Assembly (NCBI GenBank): GCA_018267315.1
Contig: JAFDYS010000052.1
Location: 1 to 33,420 of the forward strand
DNA: 33,420 bases
Origin: Bacteroidota bacterium
Lineage (GTDB): Bacteria > Bacteroidota > Bacteroidia > Chitinophagales > UBA10324
Direction of reading: 5' to 3'
Part shown: positions 1-8,926 of the stretch, piece after piece
Layout: every line of letters begins with the position of its first letter
Numbering within the stretch: the first letter of the stretch is position 1
The notes under the pieces: generated by a model
Seen by the model: only the letters and a program-made list of their open reading frames with translations
Database searches by the model: none
What the model was told of the DNA's origin: nothing
Translations under genes and position numbers: made by a program

Positions 1-504
1 GAATGAAGGGCTTTGCTCAATTACCCCGGCGACCGTTCCTTTGTCACGAATGGAGAGCGTAGTAAGATTGCGAAACCGGTGGGTGGCTATTTTTCCCTGG
101 TGATCAGGAATGGGATCGCCGTGCGGATCAAACTTTGGACGACCCAGAAAAATATCGAGCTTATTCACCAATAAGTCGCTCTCCACGTGCTCCAGTTCTT
201 CGGCCACATTGTGCACTTCATCCCATTGAAAGTGCAGTTTCTCAACCAGGAAATATTCCCAGAGCCGGTGCTTGCGCACAATAGCCAGTGCCCGCGACTT
301 ACCGGACCGGGTGAGGAGCACCCCCTGGTATTTCTTGTAGTGGATCAGTTTCCTCGCAGCAAGGCGCTGCAACATGTCCGAAGCCGAGGCCGCTTTGATA
401 TCCATGGCGGCCGAGAGCTCGTTGGTGGTTACGGGCAGATTCCCGTTTTTCTCGTAGATCAGGTAAATGTTCTTCAGGTAATTTTCTTCACTGGCCGAGG
501 TCAT
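1..504 (-). CDS. DtxR/MntR-family metal-dependent repressor, 3' end off window
   Basis: I translated this minus-strand frame directly: it opens with ATG at 504-502, begins MTSASEENYLKNIYLIYEK and stays open to position 1, giving 168 residues with the C-terminus outside the window. The N-terminal winged helix (about residues 6-65) is followed by the dimerisation/metal-binding region, with the family's RKHRLWEYFL and HNVAEELEHVESD segments. In DtxR/MntR proteins these supply His and Glu metal ligands. The start of a C-terminal FeoA/SH3-like part (about residue 133 on) is also visible. Family members bind DNA when loaded with Mn2+ or Fe2+ and repress metal uptake genes. A palindrome resembling a DtxR/IdeR box lies just upstream, so autoregulation is likely. 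Manganese versus iron cannot be decided here. Confidence 0.9.
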   Translation of the reverse strand, partial: MTSASEENYLKNIYLIYEKNGNLPVTTNELSAAMDIKAASASDMLQRLAARKLIHYKKYQGVLLTRSGKSRALAIVRKHRLWEYFLVEKLHFQWDEVHNVAEELEHVESDLLVNKLDIFLGRPKFDPHGDPIPDHQGKIATHRFRNLTTLSIRDKGTVAGVIEQSPSF

Positions 505-520
505 CGGAAAATATTTTTGG

Positions 521-528
521 CAAATGTA
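521..528 (-). promoter_or_regulatory. -7 element of the metalloregulator promoter (TACATTTG)
   Basis: Read on the minus strand, this is TACATTTG, an exact fit to the Bacteroidota -7 consensus TAnnTTTG. It lies 16 bases before the regulator's ATG. The operator palindrome sits just upstream, in the -7/-33 spacer region, where bound repressor would block polymerase. No clear -33 TTG is visible. Confidence 0.6.
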
Positions 529-536
529 AAAATAAA

Positions 537-552
537 TTTAGGTTAACCTAAA
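537..552. promoter_or_regulatory. DtxR/MntR-type operator, perfect 16-bp palindrome
   Basis: TTTAGGTTAACCTAAA is a perfect 16-base inverted repeat centred between 544 and 545. It closely matches the known DtxR/IdeR box core (TTAGG...CCTAA). It lies 33 bases upstream of a DtxR/MntR-type gene and overlaps the likely core promoter. That it is an operator is inferred from position and similarity. The divergent gene beginning near 637 could also be affected. Confidence 0.75.
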
Positions 553-636
553 AGAATTATCAGGGCGCACAAAGATCCTGACATCGATGATCCCCCTTGC
601 TTTTAAGTATCTTGGCTCCAGTAAAGCTGAACTCCC

Positions 637-1191
637 ATGCCGCCTCAGCGGAAAAGCTGGTTTCTGATTCAGGTGTACCGCCTCGACCGCCGTCTTTTTT
701 GGCTGTTATTGATTTTTGTTGCCGGCCAATCTTTTTTCATTTACAAGGGAGTAGAAACGGTGCCGTTTTTCCATTGGGGGATGTATTCATCTGCTTACCC
801 TGCCAAAACGGAATATCATACTACCGGACTTGCTGTAGATGATTCCCTCATTAGGATTGATCAGCTTAAAGAAATTCCACCCGGTTACCTTCAGTCAATA
901 TTGGATCGTTATGCCCTTCTTAATCAACAAGCGTTTCACGATCCAATCCTTGATGTAATACATCATCGCCTGGGTTCATTTCCTGCTTTTGAAACATTTG
1001 CCATCTCACGATTGACCGATCCGCCCAACTCCCCTCAGCGATTTGAAGAATGGCTTTGCAAGTATTTGGGCAGGAACGAAGGAGTCGCCTCAGGAACCAT
1101 AAAATTGGTTGATTGCCGATATGCATGGGACTCCACACGATTCACGCTGATCAACTATTCCGTTATTGATTCATTCCATTGCACGAGATGA
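637..1191 (+). CDS. hypothetical protein with one N-terminal membrane segment
   Basis: This 184-residue protein is not one I recognise. A hydrophobic stretch at about residues 19-36 (RLFWLLLIFVAGQSFFIY) is flanked by basic residues and probably anchors it in the inner membrane, with the rest outside the cytoplasm. The soluble part has no metal- or nucleotide-binding motif that I can name. Its stop overlaps the start of the next membrane protein gene as ATGA, so the two are probably translationally coupled and may form a complex. The ATG at 637 is used because it puts a basic segment before the membrane helix. Confidence 0.7.
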   Translation: MPPQRKSWFLIQVYRLDRRLFWLLLIFVAGQSFFIYKGVETVPFFHWGMYSSAYPAKTEYHTTGLAVDDSLIRIDQLKEIPPGYLQSILDRYALLNQQAFHDPILDVIHHRLGSFPAFETFAISRLTDPPNSPQRFEEWLCKYLGRNEGVASGTIKLVDCRYAWDSTRFTLINYSVIDSFHCTR

Positions 1192-2054
1192 CAGAATCAG
1201 CTTCATGGATTGAAACCATAAAGCGTGACCGCAGATGGCTGTCGCGGTGCTACTATGGATGGGTCATCTTCGTAATGCTCATCGAATATTCCGGTCGCAG
1301 ACTGATCCACCAGTTAGGGGAACCCGTCCTTTTTTCACCGGCAGTTGATAATACGTATTGGCTACTCCATTTGATGGGTATACCTCAATTCATCGCTTCG
1401 AACAATACGGCAGCAATAACCTTTGAAGTGATTTTCCTGCTTACCACAGCATCCTGTTTTCTTGCTGAGGAACGGTTCCGCATGCTGCCTGTTCTTTTCA
1501 CACTGGAGTTTCTCATTTACCTGGTTACTAAAAACAGCATAGTTGCGCATCAGGAACATGGAGTGGATGCACTGTTCCTGATGTCTTTTGTTTTCTGGAC
1601 CGGAAAGGAAACCCGATTCTCATTGCTGCTGCAGGCGTTCAGGTACTATGTGCATTTCATTTTTATTTCGGCAGCGTGTTGGAAATTATTTCGGGGCAGT
1701 GCATTCCTTCCGCAACAAATGAGTGAGATATTGAAAAGCCAGCATCTCGCAGAACTCAGTGAGCCGGTGGCAGGCACCAGGTTACAATTGATTATTTGGC
1801 TGATCAATCATCCCTCAATTAGCCATGGGCTTCTAATCGCGGCTGTTTTCATGCAGCTTAGTTTTCTAACCGGGTTCTTTACAAAAAAATTTGATCGGTG
1901 GCTCTTGCTTTTCTTTTTCCTGTTTTACCTGGGGGACTGGTTTGTGATGGGACTTTCATTTTATCAATCGTGGGTTGCCGCACTCGTCTTTTTACCATGG
2001 AGTTCGCTTCAGTTTACCTCAGTAACCCATTCGGCAAAACCATTAGTTACCTGA
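1188..2054 (+). CDS. polytopic membrane protein, HTTM/DoxX-like, unknown function
   Basis: About 288 residues with six to eight hydrophobic segments, for example near residues 20-35, 70-90, 95-115, 150-165, 210-230 and 235-260. The organisation, with LLTTASCFL-type helices and an internal HQEHGVDALFLM segment, recalls HTTM (vitamin K carboxylase-related) or DoxX-like membrane families, but I cannot confirm either. The start is placed at ATG 1188 rather than an in-frame TTG at 1179, because this ATG overlaps the preceding stop (ATGA), a classic coupling arrangement. The 3' end overlaps the convergent DUF721 gene by 8 bases. Together with the upstream 184-residue protein it looks like a two-component membrane unit of unknown role. 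Confidence 0.72.
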   Translation: MTESASWIETIKRDRRWLSRCYYGWVIFVMLIEYSGRRLIHQLGEPVLFSPAVDNTYWLLHLMGIPQFIASNNTAAITFEVIFLLTTASCFLAEERFRMLPVLFTLEFLIYLVTKNSIVAHQEHGVDALFLMSFVFWTGKETRFSLLLQAFRYYVHFIFISAACWKLFRGSAFLPQQMSEILKSQHLAELSEPVAGTRLQLIIWLINHPSISHGLLIAAVFMQLSFLTGFFTKKFDRWLLLFFFLFYLGDWFVMGLSFYQSWVAALVFLPWSSLQFTSVTHSAKPLVT

Positions 2055-2337
2055 GTACGATTTCCTGAATCATACCTTCTGCGATTTCACTGTTGATTCG
2101 ATCAATCATTACCTGTTTGTTGAACAGCATTTCCTGGCGGAGCGGTGCTGATTCCACAGTCAGGTAGAGTGTTCGGTTCCTCACTGCGATCTTTCTTGAA
2201 TATTTAGCGATCGTTTTGCCGAAGAGTTTTTCCCATTTGGAGATGAGCCGGCGTTCATTCAGTTTTTCTGACAGCCGTGCTTCACGCAACCATTCATCCA
2301 GCGCCGATTTCATGGATTGGTCGTTACTCCGTTTCAT
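2047..2337 (-). CDS. DUF721 / DciA-like protein
   Basis: A 96-residue basic protein matching the DUF721 family by length and pattern: an N-terminal helix (SALDEWLREARLSEKLNERR), then a W-x-x-x-F/V-G segment (ISKWEKLFGKTIAKYSRKI), then the RNRTLYLTVESAPLRQEM strand-helix. DUF721 includes DciA, the helicase operator that helps load the replicative helicase in bacteria lacking DnaC/DnaI. In Bacteroidota short DUF721 proteins are common and often stand alone, as here. The start ATG at 2337 is followed by KRSND. It is convergent with the membrane protein gene, sharing 8 bases at the stops. The family assignment is firm; a replication role for this copy is inferred. Confidence 0.8.
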   Translation of the reverse strand: MKRSNDQSMKSALDEWLREARLSEKLNERRLISKWEKLFGKTIAKYSRKIAVRNRTLYLTVESAPLRQEMLFNKQVMIDRINSEIAEGMIQEIVLR

Positions 2338-2417
2338 TCAGTGAAGGTAAATGATAAATTGAATGACTTTTTGCTGATGGCAGAATTGAACACTGCACAA
2401 CTTTGTAAATCGTGAAT

Positions 2418-2425
2418 TAGTTTTG
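2418..2425 (+). promoter_or_regulatory. candidate -7 promoter element for sdhCAB (TAGTTTTG)
   Basis: TAGTTTTG fits TAnnTTTG exactly and lies 41 bases before the sdhC start. A convincing -33 TTG at the usual 19-21 base spacing is not visible, so the call rests on the -7 match and its position ahead of the operon. Confidence 0.4.
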
Positions 2426-2466
2426 CAAACACATTCTTTCTCAACCTTCAACCGAAGACTTCATTC

Positions 2467-3150
2467 ATGAAAAGCTGGGTAGTTATGATGTTCACTTCTT
2501 CCCTCGGAAGAAAGTACGTGATGGCATTGACCGGACTGTTCCTGATCTCCTTTCTTGTTGTTCATTTAAGCGGAAACCTGCTCTCACTTATTCCCGACGG
2601 GGGACTTACGTTCAATGCGTTCACGCATTTCATGGAAACAAATCTGGTGATTAAGGTTATGGAGTATGTACTTTTTGCAGGTTTCATCATTCACATCCTG
2701 CAATCCGTTGTCGTTACCCTTATCAACCAGCGGGCCCGTCCCAGTAAGTACGCGGTGAATGCCGGCTCGGCCAGCAGCACATGGGCATCGCGCAATATGG
2801 GAATCCTGGGAACCATCATTTTCATTTTCCTGGTGATTCACCTGCGCGATTTCTTTTTCGAACTGAAGTTCGGAGATGATGAACTGGGATTAGATGCATC
2901 AGGAAACGTGAATCTTTATAAAGAAGTGGTTGAAACATTTGCCATGCTTCCGTACACCGCTCTCTACATTGTTGCGATGTTCGGATTGGGTTTCCACCTG
3001 TGGCACGGCTTTGCCAGTTCATTCCGCTCGCTGGGACTGATGCACAGCAAATACACACCGGCCATTGTCTTCATAGGAAAACTTTATACGATCATAGTTA
3101 CTGCAGGATTTATCATTATTCCGCTTTACTGGTATCTCGTGCAACTGTAA
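2467..3150 (+). CDS. sdhC: succinate dehydrogenase cytochrome b558 subunit
   Basis: This 227-residue protein is the single-polypeptide membrane anchor of Bacteroidota-type succinate dehydrogenase/fumarate reductase. It has five hydrophobic helices: roughly residues 19-37, 63-82, 113-127, 155-175 and 195-222. Histidines sit at the positions expected to ligate two b hemes, including H33 (VVHLSGN), one in FIIHILQS, one in VIHLRDF and one or two in GLGFHLWHGF. The protein accepts electrons from the iron-sulfur subunit and passes them to menaquinone. The start at 2467 gives MKSWVVMMFTSSLGRKY; ATG codons at 2485 and 2488 are possible alternatives. It is followed 42 bases later by sdhA and then sdhB, the usual C-A-B order of this type. 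Confidence 0.95.
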   Translation: MKSWVVMMFTSSLGRKYVMALTGLFLISFLVVHLSGNLLSLIPDGGLTFNAFTHFMETNLVIKVMEYVLFAGFIIHILQSVVVTLINQRARPSKYAVNAGSASSTWASRNMGILGTIIFIFLVIHLRDFFFELKFGDDELGLDASGNVNLYKEVVETFAMLPYTALYIVAMFGLGFHLWHGFASSFRSLGLMHSKYTPAIVFIGKLYTIIVTAGFIIIPLYWYLVQL

Positions 3151-3192
3151 GTAAGACCGTCAAACATTCAATACATTGAAAACAGAAACTGA

Positions 3193-5109
3193 ATGGCGTT
3201 AGATTCAAAAATTCCGGCAGGATCCCTCGAGGAAAAATGGACGCGGTTTCGTTCTACCGTGAAACTCGTCAGCCCGGCCAATAAAAGAAAACTGGACGTG
3301 CTGGTTATCGGCACCGGTCTCGCCGGGGCATCTGCAGCTGCTTCGCTTGCTGAGTTAGGGTATCGGGTAAGCGCATTCACCTTTCATGATTCACCGCGCC
3401 GCGCCCATTCTATCGCCGCACAAGGCGGCATCAATGCTGCAAAAAATTACCGCAATGACGGCGACAGCACTTACCGGTTGTTTTACGATACCATCAAGGG
3501 GGGAGACTATAGGGCCCGGGAAGCCAATGTTTATCGCCTGGCAGAAGTGAGCGGTAACATTATTGATCAATGCGTGGCTCAGGGAGTTCCATTCGCAAGA
3601 GAATACGGTGGTTTGCTGGATAATCGCTCCTTCGGCGGTGTGCAGGTTGAACGAACATTTTATGCCCGCGGACAAACCGGCCAGCAGTTGCTTATTGGAG
3701 CATATCAGGCCCTGGAGCGGCAGGTGGGCTTAGGAAATGTTCAGATGTACACGCGGCATGAAATGCTCGATGTGGTAATCAGAAACGGCAGGGCTGTCGG
3801 AATCATTGTTCGTGATTTAATTACCGGAGAAATACAGCGGCATGCCGGCCATGCCGTGGTGCTTGCCACAGGCGGATATGGAAATGTATTCTTCCTTTCC
3901 ACCAATGCCATGGGATGTAATGTCACGGCCATCTGGAAAGCTCATAAGAAAGGGGCCTTCTTCGGCAATCCGTGCTTCACCCAAATTCACCCGACGTGCC
4001 TGCCTCAGCATGGTGATTACCAATCAAAGCTTACCCTCATGAGTGAATCGCTGAGGAACGATGGGCGGGTTTGGGTACCGAAAGCGAAAGGTGACAAACG
4101 CAGGCCGGAGGAAATCCCCGATGCCGAACGCGACTATTACCTTGAACGAAAGTATCCTTCATTCGGCAACCTGGTTCCACGGGATATTGCTTCCCGAGCC
4201 GCTAAGGAAGTATGTGATGAAGGCAGGGGCGTAGGCACAACCGGCCTCGCCGTCTATCTTGATTTTGCCGATGCCATCAAGCGATTGGGGCAAAAAGTTG
4301 TGGAGGCACGTTACGGTAATCTTTTCGAAATGTATGAGAAGATCACCGGCGATAATCCGTATCAAACGCCTATGATGATCTACCCTGCTGTGCACTATAC
4401 CATGGGCGGCTTGTGGGTGGATTACAACCTGAGCACAACCGTGCCGGGCTTATATGCCATAGGCGAATGCAACTTCAGCGATCACGGTGCCAACCGGCTG
4501 GGTGCCTCTGCACTCATGCAGGGGTTGGCCGATGGGTACTTCATTTTGCCTTACACCATAGGAGAGTACCTCAGCGGGGAAATTCTTGCAGGAAAAAATG
4601 ATGCGAAGTGGAGTGAGTTTGATGAGGCAGAGAATGCCGTCAAGTCAAAAATTGAGCGGTTGTTTTCAATCAAAGGAAAACATTCAGTGGATCACTTCCA
4701 CCGTCAACTGGGCAAGGTGATGTGGGATGATTGCGGTATGGCCAGAAGCAAGGATTCGCTGAGCCGTGCTGCGGTAGAAATAAGGAAGATCAGGGATGCC
4801 TTCTGGAATGATGTGAGAATTACCGGCGCACCGAATGAACTGAATCCCGAATTAGAGAAAGCGTTGCGTGTGGCTGATTTCTTCGAGTTAGGTGAACTGA
4901 TGGTTCAGGATGCGATGCACCGCGAAGAAAGTTGCGGCGGGCATTTCCGTTTGGAACATCAGACACCGGATGGGGAAGCGCTCCGGCATGATGATCAATT
5001 CATGTATGTAGCGGCCTATGAGTACAAAGGCGATAACCAGCAGGAGGCGATGCACAAGGAAGATTTGAAATACGAAGTAGTGAAACCGAGTCAGCGCTCA
5101 TATAAATGA
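3193..5109 (+). CDS. sdhA: succinate dehydrogenase flavoprotein subunit
   Basis: At 638 residues this has the usual length for SdhA of the Bacteroidota/epsilon-type complex. The FAD Rossmann motif [18 protein letters not shown] starts near residue 40. H72 in [14 protein letters not shown] is the expected attachment site for covalent FAD. The capping-domain and active-site segments are present ([26 protein letters not shown], and [18 protein letters not shown]). The subunit oxidises succinate to fumarate in the cytoplasm and feeds electrons through SdhB to SdhC and menaquinone. It lies in an operon between sdhC and sdhB. The 146-base gap to sdhB contains two hairpins, described separately. Confidence 0.97.
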   Translation: MALDSKIPAGSLEEKWTRFRSTVKLVSPANKRKLDVLVIGTGLAGASAAASLAELGYRVSAFTFHDSPRRAHSIAAQGGINAAKNYRNDGDSTYRLFYDTIKGGDYRAREANVYRLAEVSGNIIDQCVAQGVPFAREYGGLLDNRSFGGVQVERTFYARGQTGQQLLIGAYQALERQVGLGNVQMYTRHEMLDVVIRNGRAVGIIVRDLITGEIQRHAGHAVVLATGGYGNVFFLSTNAMGCNVTAIWKAHKKGAFFGNPCFTQIHPTCLPQHGDYQSKLTLMSESLRNDGRVWVPKAKGDKRRPEEIPDAERDYYLERKYPSFGNLVPRDIASRAAKEVCDEGRGVGTTGLAVYLDFADAIKRLGQKVVEARYGNLFEMYEKITGDNPYQTPMMIYPAVHYTMGGLWVDYNLSTTVPGLYAIGECNFSDHGANRLGASALMQGLADGYFILPYTIGEYLSGEILAGKNDAKWSEFDEAENAVKSKIERLFSIKGKHSVDHFHRQLGKVMWDDCGMARSKDSLSRAAVEIRKIRDAFWNDVRITGAPNELNPELEKALRVADFFELGELMVQDAMHREESCGGHFRLEHQTPDGEALRHDDQFMYVAAYEYKGDNQQEAMHKEDLKYEVVKPSQRSYK

Positions 5110-5110
5110 T

Positions 5111-5228
5111 GAAGCATTGGTGCATCACTCTACCCGAGGGTGACCAATGGTTCAATGCCTAAAAACATTAATCAGGGTTGAAAACAAAATAGTAAAAACT
5201 GAACTGCATCCAGGTGATGTGATACCTG
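5111..5228 (+). other. sdhA-sdhB intercistronic hairpins
   Basis: Two inverted repeats fill much of the gap. The first starts directly after the sdhA stop. GAA-g-CATTGGT (5111-5121) pairs with ACCAATG-g-TTC (5143-5153), 10 base pairs with one G-G mismatch, enclosing a small ACCC/GGGT stem. The second pairs CAGGT (5211-5215) with ACCTG (5224-5228) 27 bases before sdhB. Neither is followed by a T-run, so a simple intrinsic terminator is unlikely; mRNA processing or stabilisation is possible. Confidence 0.4.
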
Positions 5229-5255
5229 CATCGCAATTCAATAAAAGCAAGCATT

Positions 5256-6008
5256 ATGAATTTAACTCTTAAAGTCTGGAGGCAAAAAAACTCAAGTGCT
5301 AAGGGAACTTTTGAAACCTATCAGCTTGATAACGTGGATGTGCATGCGTCCTTTCTCGAGATGTTCGATGTGTTGAACGAGAAGCTGATCAATGAAGGAA
5401 AAGAACCGGTTGCTTTCGATCATGATTGCCGGGAAGGTATTTGCGGCACCTGCTCCATGGTCATCAACGGACGGGCGCATGGGCCGCTTCAGAATACCAC
5501 TACCTGCCAGCTTCATATGCGTCATTTCAAAGATGGAGATACCATCGTAGTAGAACCATGGAGGTCAAAAGCATTTCCTGTGTTGAAGGATCTCGTAGTT
5601 GACCGGGGAGCATTCGACCGGATTATCGCTGCAGGCGGATTCGTTTCAGTAAACACCGGGCAGGCGCCGGATGCCAATACCATTCCTGTAAAAAAAGAAA
5701 AAGCAGAGTTGGCATTCGATGCCGCAGCATGCATTGGATGCGGGGCCTGTGTGGCTGCCTGCAAGAATTCATCCGCCATGCTTTTCGTAAGTGCAAAGGT
5801 TTCGCACCTCGCCTTGCTACCGCAGGGAAATGCTGAACGTTATAGCCGGGTACTTAACATGGTAGCTCAAATGGACAAGGAAGGTTTCGGCAGTTGTACC
5901 AATACCAATGCCTGCGAAGCGGAATGTCCCAAAGGAATATCCGTCACCAACATTGCCCGCCTTAACCGCGAATACCTGGCAGCAAGTCTTGCAGCACAAA
6001 AGAAATAG
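5256..6008 (+). CDS. sdhB: succinate dehydrogenase iron-sulfur subunit
   Basis: A 250-residue protein with all cluster ligands visible. C58, C63, C66 and C84 (CREGICGTC...TTC) bind the [2Fe-2S] cluster in the N-terminal ferredoxin fold. C159, C162, C165 and C169 ([11 protein letters not shown]) plus C214, C220 and C224 ([12 protein letters not shown]) supply the [4Fe-4S] and [3Fe-4S] clusters of the C-terminal domain. It links the flavoprotein to the cytochrome b558 anchor. The ATG at 5256 is the only sensible start. It closes the operon; the next gene encodes an unrelated secreted protein. Confidence 0.96.
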   Translation: MNLTLKVWRQKNSSAKGTFETYQLDNVDVHASFLEMFDVLNEKLINEGKEPVAFDHDCREGICGTCSMVINGRAHGPLQNTTTCQLHMRHFKDGDTIVVEPWRSKAFPVLKDLVVDRGAFDRIIAAGGFVSVNTGQAPDANTIPVKKEKAELAFDAAACIGCGACVAACKNSSAMLFVSAKVSHLALLPQGNAERYSRVLNMVAQMDKEGFGSCTNTNACEAECPKGISVTNIARLNREYLAASLAAQKK

Positions 6009-6162
6009 CTCAGTATTTTTAGAGGGACCAGCTCAAGCTCCGTCATGATTTGGTAAGCATGCCGGCGATAGAAGTCAGCACCCGTTTTTATCGTAATTTT
6101 CACTCGCTTTTTAAGGAATGTTTTCTGTTTCTACTTCAGAACACCGGGTGAATTTATTCAGG

Positions 6163-8841
6163 ATGAGAAGTTACATTCTCCTATCTCTTGTATCCTGCTT
6201 TTTGATTGGAATTCCATTCAACTCATCAGCAACACATAACCGTGCGGGTGAAATCATTTACACACACCTTACCGGATTCACCTATGAAGTAACCATTGTC
6301 ACCTATACCAAAGCGAGTTCTGTGGCGGCCGACCGCGATAGTCTTGAAATTGTTTGGGGTGACGGCACTTCCGATACCCTGCCGCGCACTAACGGAAACG
6401 GAAATGGGGTGGTCATCGGTAACGACATCAAGTACAACCTCTATACCGGCACTCATACTTATCCGGCACTAGGTACTTATGTGGTGACCGTTACCGATCC
6501 CAATCGTATTGCCGGCATTCTCAACATCAACGGAGGCAACAGTGTGAATGAGCCGTTTTACCTTGAAGATTCGCTCAAGATTCTTGAGCCGGCCTTTTAT
6601 GGCTACAACAATTCGCCCATCCTGCTCAACCCACCCATTGATTTTGCCAACGTACACAATCCATACATCCATAACCCCAATGCCTACGATCCGGATGGTG
6701 ACAGTCTCTCATTTGAGTTTATCACGCCCCGTAAAGCGCCTAACGTTCCGGTAGCCAACTATGTTGACCCCAATGAGGTGCCGGGAACGCCTCCGGGACA
6801 AACATTTACCATTGACTCGCAGACGGGCCAGGTAGAGTGGAATGCGCCGTGGTTTGTAGGCACTTACAACTTCGCCATACTCGTTCGCGAATACCGGAGC
6901 GGCATCTGTATCGGCACAATGGTTAGGGATATGGAAGTGATAGTAGACAGCGTGAATAATCGCCCTCCGATAGTAGCCGAGATTCATGACACCTGCGTGA
7001 TCGCCGGCACCACATTGGTTTTGAATGTAACGGCCACGGATCCTGATCTTAATCAGACCGTGAAACTCACCTCCAATGGCGGACCCTATGAAGTGACTGA
7101 GAGCCCGGCCTCATTTGAATCCACCTCAGGCGTTCAATTAGCAACCGGCACCTTCACCTGGAATACCACCTGCGATCATGTGCGCCCACAATTTTACCAG
7201 GTCATCTTCAAAGCGCAGGATAGTTATGCAGTACCCCTGGTTGATTCCAAAAACTGGTTGATTACCGTGGTGGCGCCACCACCTGAGGAAGTAATTGCAG
7301 TACCCGTTGGAAATGACATTCAGGTTAACTGGAAGAATCCATATTCATGCGGTACGGCGGAAAAATTTATCGGGTTCTCCGTCTGGCGAAAGGAGGGAAG
7401 TAATCCATTTACACCCGATACCTGCGAAGTGGGTTTGAACGGAAGGGGATATACGAAAATCGCTGAGCACTTGTTGGATTATACCTACCTCGATCAGGAT
7501 GTGGACAGGGGCAGGCAGTATTGCTACCGCATACTCGCTGAGTTTGCAGATAAAGCACTATCGCAGAATATTGAAATCTATTACAACAACGTTTACAGTC
7601 TTGCTTCCAATGAGGCATGCTCACAGTTGCTGAAATCCATTCCTGTTATTACAAATGTGAGCGTGGAATCCACTTCCACAACTGCCGGGCAAATGTTTGT
7701 GCAATGGTCAAAGCCATTAGCAACCGATCTTGATACCCTTCAAAATCCGGCGCCATATAAGTACGTGCTCTGGCGATCACAGGGATTTCCGGGAGTCGCC
7801 ATGCAACGGATTGATTCATTCGAAGCCAATTCTTTTACAGCGCTGATTGATACGTTCTTTCATGACAGCGGGCTGAATACTGCAGTGAATCCCTACAGTT
7901 ACAAGATCGGATTCTATTCCGGCGGAAACTTCCTGGGTGAAACGGAACTGGCTTCCAGCATATTTCTCACCACAGTGGGCACTGATAACAAAATGCTGTT
8001 GAGCTGGAATGAAGTGGTGCCATGGCTCAATACAACTTATGTGGTTTACCGAAAGAACTCCGGCGGTACGTTTGATTCCATTGCCACCACAGCCACACGT
8101 TCCTACACTGATGAACCGTTGCCGAATGATGTGTTGCAATGTTACCTCGTCAAAAGCGTGGGCTCCTATTCAGCACCCGGATTCATTAACCCCATCATCA
8201 ACTATTCCGAAGAGCAATGCGCTGTGCCGGTTGATTCGGTGGCCCCGTGCCCGCCCGTTTTAGAGGTGCATAACATTTGCAACACTCCGGATTTTGCCCT
8301 CAGTGGTTTTTCCAATCAGCTGATATGGACCTATGCCGACCCTACCTGCGCTCAGGATGTAATACGGTTTCTGATTTACTATTCTGCATCAAACGGATTG
8401 CCGCTCGCTCTCATCGATTCAGTGACGGATATTTCTTCATTTACTTATACGCACAATCTCACTAATGGGGTAGCAGGATGTTATTCCGTGGCTGCAGTGG
8501 ATTCGGTGGGCAATGTGGGTAATCCCTCGAACACGGTATGCGTGACGAATTGCCCGGTATATGAATTGCCAAACGTGTTTACACCCAACGGCGACGGAAG
8601 CAATGATACCTATCATCCGTTCCTGCCCATCCGGTTCATTGACAAAGTGGACATGAAAATCTTCGATCAATGGGGAGTGCTGGTTTATCAAACCACGGAT
8701 CCTATGATCAACTGGAATGGCCATGATGTGCGGTCAGCAAAAGAGGCCGCCGAAGGCACTTACTACTATGTTTGCGACGTGTACAGCGGAGGAATAAAGG
8801 TGGGGGAAACGCTGAGCGGTTACATTCATCTCTTCAGGTAA
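6163..8841 (+). CDS. secreted multidomain protein with T9SS type B C-terminal domain
   Basis: About 892 residues from ATG 6163, chosen because MRSYILLSLVSCFLIGIP is a typical signal peptide with cleavage near SSA. An in-frame ATG at 6118 would add 15 residues before it. The mature protein begins with an Ig/PKD-like region containing WGDGTSDT, then further beta-sandwich repeats of Ig/cadherin and fibronectin III type (FVQWSKP, LLSWNEV, LIWTYAD). It ends in the gliding-motility-associated type B sorting domain: NVFTPNGDGSNDTYHP, then KIFDQWGVLVYQT and EGTYYYVCDVYSGG. Such proteins cross the outer membrane by T9SS and stay on the surface or in the medium. No catalytic domain is recognisable, so an adhesive or structural role is likely. 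Confidence 0.9.
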   Translation: MRSYILLSLVSCFLIGIPFNSSATHNRAGEIIYTHLTGFTYEVTIVTYTKASSVAADRDSLEIVWGDGTSDTLPRTNGNGNGVVIGNDIKYNLYTGTHTYPALGTYVVTVTDPNRIAGILNINGGNSVNEPFYLEDSLKILEPAFYGYNNSPILLNPPIDFANVHNPYIHNPNAYDPDGDSLSFEFITPRKAPNVPVANYVDPNEVPGTPPGQTFTIDSQTGQVEWNAPWFVGTYNFAILVREYRSGICIGTMVRDMEVIVDSVNNRPPIVAEIHDTCVIAGTTLVLNVTATDPDLNQTVKLTSNGGPYEVTESPASFESTSGVQLATGTFTWNTTCDHVRPQFYQVIFKAQDSYAVPLVDSKNWLITVVAPPPEEVIAVPVGNDIQVNWKNPYSCGTAEKFIGFSVWRKEGSNPFTPDTCEVGLNGRGYTKIAEHLLDYTYLDQDVDRGRQYCYRILAEFADKALSQNIEIYYNNVYSLASNEACSQLLKSIPVITNVSVESTSTTAGQMFVQWSKPLATDLDTLQNPAPYKYVLWRSQGFPGVAMQRIDSFEANSFTALIDTFFHDSGLNTAVNPYSYKIGFYSGGNFLGETELASSIFLTTVGTDNKMLLSWNEVVPWLNTTYVVYRKNSGGTFDSIATTATRSYTDEPLPNDVLQCYLVKSVGSYSAPGFINPIINYSEEQCAVPVDSVAPCPPVLEVHNICNTPDFALSGFSNQLIWTYADPTCAQDVIRFLIYYSASNGLPLALIDSVTDISSFTYTHNLTNGVAGCYSVAAVDSVGNVGNPSNTVCVTNCPVYELPNVFTPNGDGSNDTYHPFLPIRFIDKVDMKIFDQWGVLVYQTTDPMINWNGHDVRSAKEAAEGTYYYVCDVYSGGIKVGETLSGYIHLFR

Positions 8842-8926
8842 TCACAAAACCCATTTGTGCAGCACCCGCATCACAACCCGGATTCACAATGTCGCGATTC
8901 ACGCATCGTGATTCAAATCAATGCAT

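Noticed and set aside
187..546. 119-codon plus-strand open frame at the window start
   Set aside because: It is the antisense shadow of the DtxR/MntR-type gene, whose minus-strand translation has clear family motifs.
8904..8916. TCACG-CAT-CGTGA inverted repeat before ribE as a regulatory RNA
   Set aside because: The stem is too short, and there are no FMN riboswitch features in the 85-base leader.
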